A DNA stretch of 64,000 bases, taken from Oceanivirga miroungae. GTDB lineage: Bacteria; Fusobacteriota; Fusobacteriia; Fusobacteriales; Leptotrichiaceae. The position numbers and the translations under genes were made by a program. Below are positions 60,889-64,000 of the stretch, in pieces; positions within the stretch are counted from its first letter, which is position 1; each line of letters opens with the position of its first letter. The stretch lies in NCBI RefSeq assembly GCF_902505095.1, contig NZ_CABWIB010000001.1, positions 372,001-436,000 on the forward strand, written 5' to 3'. The notes under the pieces are model-generated. The model was not told where the DNA came from. It searched no databases and saw only the letters and a list, made by a program, of their open reading frames with translations.

Positions 60889-61994
60889 TGAAACTTTTTA
60901 AAAATTTTAGAAGAAAATTTGAACGTTTCGACTTAACATTGATATTTTTAGTATATATATTGTGCACTGTAAGTACCATATTTATTTACAGTGCGACAAG
61001 ATCTAGATACTATTTAAAGCAAAATATCATTTGGATTTTAATAGGGACAGTCTTTTTACTTCTATCAATATTTATAGATTATGAAATAAGTTTAAAGTAT
61101 ATAACATATATATATTTATTTTCTATTTTACTTCTTTTGTATGTAAGATTTTTTGGAGTAGTTACACTAGGAGCTAGAAGATGGATTACGGTTTTTGGTT
61201 TTAAATTACAACCATCAGAGTTTATAAAAATACTTATTATAATGATTTTATCATATATTATGGCTACAAAATTTAAAGATGGTATAAATAATATAAAAGA
61301 TATTATAATGGTTTCATTATCTATTATGCCTTTTTTAGTGTTAATATTAACGCAACCTGATTTAGGGACTACACTAATAGTTCTATTTTCATATGGCTGC
61401 ATGCTATTTCTAAGTAATGCTAATATTAGACCTTTAGTGTATATTGGACTTATTCTAATACTTCTGTCTTATCCAATTTATAAATTTGGATTAGATGATT
61501 ATCAAAAACAAAGAGTTGAAGTATTTTTAAATCCAGAAAAGGATATAAGGGGAAAAGGTTGGAATGTTAGTCAATCTAAAATATCAGTGGGAAGTGGTGG
61601 ACTATATGGTACTGGTCTATATAATGGTAGTCAAAGTAGATTAAAGTTTTTACCAGAACCACAAACAGACTTCATATTTTCTGTGATAGCAGAAGAAACA
61701 GGTTTTTTAGGTAGTAGTACAATAATACTTATATACTTTTTCCTTATATGGCGTATGATAAACATAAGTAGAAAAGTATATGATGCTTACGGCAGAAATA
61801 TAATTTATGGAATTGTTGGTATATTTTTTGGACATACAATAGTTAATATAGGAATGACAATAGGTTTGGTACCTGTTACAGGAAAAACCTTATTATTTTT
61901 AAGTTATGGAGGAAGTTCATATCTTTCTTCTTTTATTATGATAGCGTTAGTGGAAAGTATAAAGGTATATTCAGATGACTTATATAGTAGATAA
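60888..61994 (+). CDS. rodA: SEDS peptidoglycan glycosyltransferase (RodA type)
   Basis: 368 aa, about ten membrane segments. SEDS motifs: LGARRWITVFGFKLQPSEF, TQPDLGTTLIVL (catalytic Asp), WNVSQSKISVGSGGLYGTGL, FLPEPQTDFIFSVIAEETGF and FLSYGGSSYLSSFI. The QTDFIFSVIAEE form and lack of an ftsQ-type context favour RodA over FtsW. It polymerises glycan strands for cell elongation. It begins at the cvpA stop and overlaps the next gene by 20 nt. Confidence 0.92.
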   Translation: MKLFKNFRRKFERFDLTLIFLVYILCTVSTIFIYSATRSRYYLKQNIIWILIGTVFLLLSIFIDYEISLKYITYIYLFSILLLLYVRFFGVVTLGARRWITVFGFKLQPSEFIKILIIMILSYIMATKFKDGINNIKDIIMVSLSIMPFLVLILTQPDLGTTLIVLFSYGCMLFLSNANIRPLVYIGLILILLSYPIYKFGLDDYQKQRVEVFLNPEKDIRGKGWNVSQSKISVGSGGLYGTGLYNGSQSRLKFLPEPQTDFIFSVIAEETGFLGSSTIILIYFFLIWRMINISRKVYDAYGRNIIYGIVGIFFGHTIVNIGMTIGLVPVTGKTLLFLSYGGSSYLSSFIMIALVESIKVYSDDLYSR

Positions 61995-62769
61995 AGATAA
62001 TGTAGATGTTAGATTGGATAGATTTTTAAGAAAAAACTGTATAAATAATTCAATGTCAGAAATTTATTCTAGTATTAGAAAAGGCTATGTTAAAATAAAT
62101 TCAAAAAAGAAAAAAGAAAACTATAGATTAAAATTAGAGGATGAAATATATATATCTAATTTAGATTTTAAATTAGTGAAAAATAAAGAAATTTCAAATA
62201 ATATAGATAAAAATTTAATATTTTATGAAGACTCTGATCTTTTAATTATTGATAAACCAAAAGGTATAGCAATACATAAGGGTACAGATAATGATAAAGG
62301 CTTAGCTGAAATATTAAATGTAGATTTTGCTAATAGGCTAGATAAAAAAACAAGTGGACTTGTAATTGCAGCTAAAAATAAAAAGACATTAAGAGAAATT
62401 ACAAAGTTAATAAGAGAAAATAAAATAATAAAAAAATACAAGGTAAAATGTATAAGTAATAATAAGTATAAAGTAGGGGATAGTTTTGTAATTGAAAATA
62501 AGTTAGAAGAAACTGATAAAAAAGTGATAGTATCTAACAAGGGGAAAATTTCAAAAACAAAATATAATGTATTAGATATTAAAGATAATATAATAACACT
62601 AGAAGCAATACTTTATACAGGTAGAAAACATCAGATAAGAGTACAACTAGCTAATGTAGGGCTTAGTATAATTGGTGATGATAAATATGGAAACTATAAA
62701 AAAGAAGATGAATTAGAACTTGAATGCTATTATCTTGAATTTAATGGTAAGGTATTTGAAAAAAAATAA
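61975..62769 (+). CDS. RluA-family pseudouridine synthase
   Basis: 264 aa. N-terminal S4-like RNA-binding domain (DNVDVRLDRFLRKN). The catalytic motif is ANRLDKKTSGLVIAAKN (Asp in RLD), preceded by LLIIDKPKGIAIHKG; GRKHQIRVQLANVGLSIIGD comes near the end. Length and S4 domain fit RluC/RluD-type enzymes that modify 23S rRNA. The exact target cannot be told. ATG 61975 lies 20 nt inside rodA. The gene ends in the convergent ptsH terminator. Confidence 0.9.
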   Translation: MTYIVDKDNVDVRLDRFLRKNCINNSMSEIYSSIRKGYVKINSKKKKENYRLKLEDEIYISNLDFKLVKNKEISNNIDKNLIFYEDSDLLIIDKPKGIAIHKGTDNDKGLAEILNVDFANRLDKKTSGLVIAAKNKKTLREITKLIRENKIIKKYKVKCISNNKYKVGDSFVIENKLEETDKKVIVSNKGKISKTKYNVLDIKDNIITLEAILYTGRKHQIRVQLANVGLSIIGDDKYGNYKKEDELELECYYLEFNGKVFEKK

Positions 62770-62791
62770 AAAAAAGGAAGCTTTTGCTTCC
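62768..62791 (-). terminator. Terminator of ptsH (also at the end of the rlu gene)
   Basis: GGAAGC (62776-62781) and GCTTCC (62786-62791) with loop TTTT. On the - strand it is followed by a long T-run; on the + strand the T-run is missing. Confidence 0.82.
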
Positions 62792-62797
62792 TAAATA

Positions 62798-63052
62798 TTA
62801 ATCAACAACGTTAGCTAAAAATTCAACTAATGCGTCAACAGCTTCTTCAGTATCAGCTGCAACTGTTATTTCACTTCCACTTTTAATACCAAGTGCTAGT
62901 AATTTAACTAAGCTTGTAGCTTTTGCTTCATTTCCATTGAATATTAAAGTTGGGTTTGCTTCTTTATATTCTTTAGCTTTTTTTACAAATCCACCAGCTG
63001 GTCTTGCGTGTAATCCGTTTTTACCAGTAAAAACAAGTGTTTTTTCTATCAT
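62798..63052 (-). CDS. ptsH: Phosphocarrier protein HPr
   Basis: 84 aa. The phosphorylated His15 is in KNGLHARPAG, and Ser47 in KATSLVKLLALGIKSG aligns with the regulatory Ser46 region of HPr. It carries phosphate from enzyme I to PTS EIIA proteins; a lone EIIA gene is at 50178. It is a single - strand unit with promoter TTGACA/TAAGAT, AGGGGGA before the ATG, and a strong terminator. ptsI is not in the window. Confidence 0.96.
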   Translation of the reverse strand: MIEKTLVFTGKNGLHARPAGGFVKKAKEYKEANPTLIFNGNEAKATSLVKLLALGIKSGSEITVAADTEEAVDALVEFLANVVD

Positions 63053-63081
63053 CGTAATTCCCCCTAATTTTTATTAAATAT

Positions 63082-63110
63082 ATCTTACAATAAAAAGTGT
63101 AAATTGTCAA
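63082..63110 (-). promoter_or_regulatory. Promoter of ptsH
   Basis: On the - strand TTGACA (63105-63110), 17-nt spacer, TAAGAT (63082-63087). Confidence 0.75.
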
Positions 63111-63125
63111 TGTGAAAGGAAGTTT

Positions 63126-63743
63126 ATGAGAGTACTAATTTTAGGTAATGGAGTAATGTCAAACATCTTAAAAGATGTAGTAATAAATAGTAGTGATACT
63201 TTTGTTGATATGATAGATACAAAAGAAAATATAGAATGTGATTTAGATTTTGATGTAATAATAGATTTTTCAAATCATTTAGCAACAAAAAAAGTAGTTG
63301 ATTTTGCTATAATGAAAAATAAGCCACTTTTAATTGCAACAACTGGTCAAACAGAAGATGAAATTAAATATATAGAAAAAGCAAAAGAAAAATTAAATAT
63401 ATTAAAAATATCTAATACATCATTAGGTGTTTACGTTATGAATGAAATAGTAAAATTAGCAAGTAGTATATTAGAAGATTTTGATGTAGCTGTAGAAGAA
63501 ATACACCACACAAGAAAGTTAGACTCTCCTAGTGGAACAGCATTAACTTTAATTGAAAACATTAAAAAGTCTAATGAAAATAAAGAAGTTCAAGTTAATA
63601 GTTTAAGATTATCTAATATATCAGGTATTCATAAGGTAATATTTTCAGCAGAAGATGAAATACTAGAAATAAAGCATACAGCAATATCAAGAAAGATATT
63701 CGCTCTAGGTGCTATAAAGTATGCTAGAAAAATGTTAGATTAG
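63126..63743 (+). CDS. dapB: 4-hydroxy-tetrahydrodipicolinate reductase
   Basis: 205 aa, shorter than E. coli DapB (273 aa) but in the range of compact forms. N-terminal nucleotide loop LILGNGVMSNIL, FDVIIDFSNH, LIATTGQTEDEI and the catalytic EEIHHTRKLDSPSGTAL (His and Lys). It makes tetrahydrodipicolinate for lysine and, depending on the species, the peptidoglycan cross-link. AAAGGA before ATG 63126. The gene stands alone between ptsH (divergent) and an AAA-ATPase gene. Confidence 0.93.
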   Translation: MRVLILGNGVMSNILKDVVINSSDTFVDMIDTKENIECDLDFDVIIDFSNHLATKKVVDFAIMKNKPLLIATTGQTEDEIKYIEKAKEKLNILKISNTSLGVYVMNEIVKLASSILEDFDVAVEEIHHTRKLDSPSGTALTLIENIKKSNENKEVQVNSLRLSNISGIHKVIFSAEDEILEIKHTAISRKIFALGAIKYARKMLD

Positions 63744-63752
63744 TGGTATAAT
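63744..63752 (+). promoter_or_regulatory. Extended -10 promoter of the AAA-ATPase-like gene
   Basis: TGGTATAAT lies directly after the dapB stop and 28 nt before the next start; no clear -35. Confidence 0.5.
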
Positions 63753-63780
63753 AAGTGTATAAAGGGGAGGGAATATATTT

Positions 63781-64000
63781 ATGAGTATAAACTTTAAAAC
63801 AAGTTTTAGTATAGAAAAAGTAAAAAAGAATACTTTCTACATAGACAAAACTATGATAATAGATAAGTTAATAGATGAAGATGGTGATAGTAAAACTGAA
63901 ACTCTACTAATATGTAGACCAAGAAGATTTGGTAAAACCTTAGCCTTAGAAACAATTAAGTATTTCTTTGACCCTAATACTAAAGATACTGCAATAGAAT
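63781..64000 (+). CDS. AAA-ATPase-like protein (N-terminal part, cut by window end)
   Basis: 73 codons are visible, without a stop. FYIDKTMIIDKLI and LLICRPRRFGKTLALETIKY are the start of the AAA-ATPase-like/PD-(D/E)XK family (Pfam AAA-ATPase_like plus a C-terminal nuclease-type domain), which is strongly expanded in Fusobacteria and Bacteroidetes. RPRRFGKT is the Walker A-type loop. The function of these proteins is not settled; many are thought to be mobile or defence related. AAAGGGGAGGG precedes the ATG. Confidence 0.85.
   Translation, partial: MSINFKTSFSIEKVKKNTFYIDKTMIIDKLIDEDGDSKTETLLICRPRRFGKTLALETIKYFFDPNTKDTAIE

Noticed and set aside
1-64000. CRISPR arrays, tRNA or rRNA genes, prophage
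   Set aside because: No regular spaced repeats, no cloverleaf other than the tmRNA ends, no rRNA segments and no phage structural genes were seen by reading.

Overview
The window is a very A+T-rich, densely packed bacterial chromosome segment from a diderm. It has BamA, a TamB-like protein, a periplasmic acid phosphatase and many lipoproteins, beside features typical of low-GC lineages (RqcH/NFACT, SepF, YmdB, AAA-ATPase-like RPRRFGK proteins, type III glutamine synthetase). This mix, the tmRNA tag ending FALAA and the sialic acid genes point to Fusobacteriota, most likely Leptotrichiaceae (Sneathia/Streptobacillus-like). The genus cannot be fixed from the sequence alone. Most genes lie on the + strand with 4-20 nt overlaps, so transcription in long operons is likely.

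Layout. 1-11.9 kb: housekeeping run (3' part of polA, azlC, prc, recJ, flavodoxin, rpe, a MarR-FeoA fusion regulator, rqcH, glnN). 12.0-13.4 kb: an IS110-family element on the - strand whose upstream non-coding end folds into nested stems and is a good bridge-RNA candidate. 13.5-17.3 kb: ddl, an epimerase-like gene, a small His-containing exported protein, and a GNAT-CDF fusion transporter. 17.4-21.8 kb: nagB, two tandem polyamine-type binding lipoproteins and a histidine acid phosphatase, each behind its own terminator. 21.9-28.2 kb: tamB-bamA.

28.9-37.7 kb is one functional block for sialic acid use. It holds a kelch NanM-like protein, an RpiR regulator, NanE, NanK, NanA, and a family-1 sugar ABC transporter (binding protein, two permeases, a small membrane protein, ATPase). 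NagB at 17.4 kb would finish the route to fructose-6-P. A promoter with a long inverted-repeat operator opens the block. Right after it, at 37.78-37.88 kb, an orphan consensus promoter, a cre/LacI-type operator and a terminator enclose only about 70 nt: a possible small regulated RNA.

37.9-46.1 kb: a CLC-F-type antiporter and LemA (- strand), tmRNA, a second canonical ClC with a TrkA-C domain, nadV, trpS, holA-like, and a luciferase-like flavin monooxygenase. 46.1-47.7 kb is a decayed accessory spot with a small ORF, a broken HipA-like kinase gene and an HTH remnant. 47.7-64 kb returns to housekeeping genes: sepF, obg, miaA, EIIA, udk, HAD phosphatase, nadK, two lipoprotein esterases, recN, xer, ymdB, prmA, cmk, cvpA, rodA, an RluA-type synthase, ptsH, dapB and the start of an AAA-ATPase-like gene cut by the window end. 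I saw no tRNA or rRNA genes and no CRISPR array.
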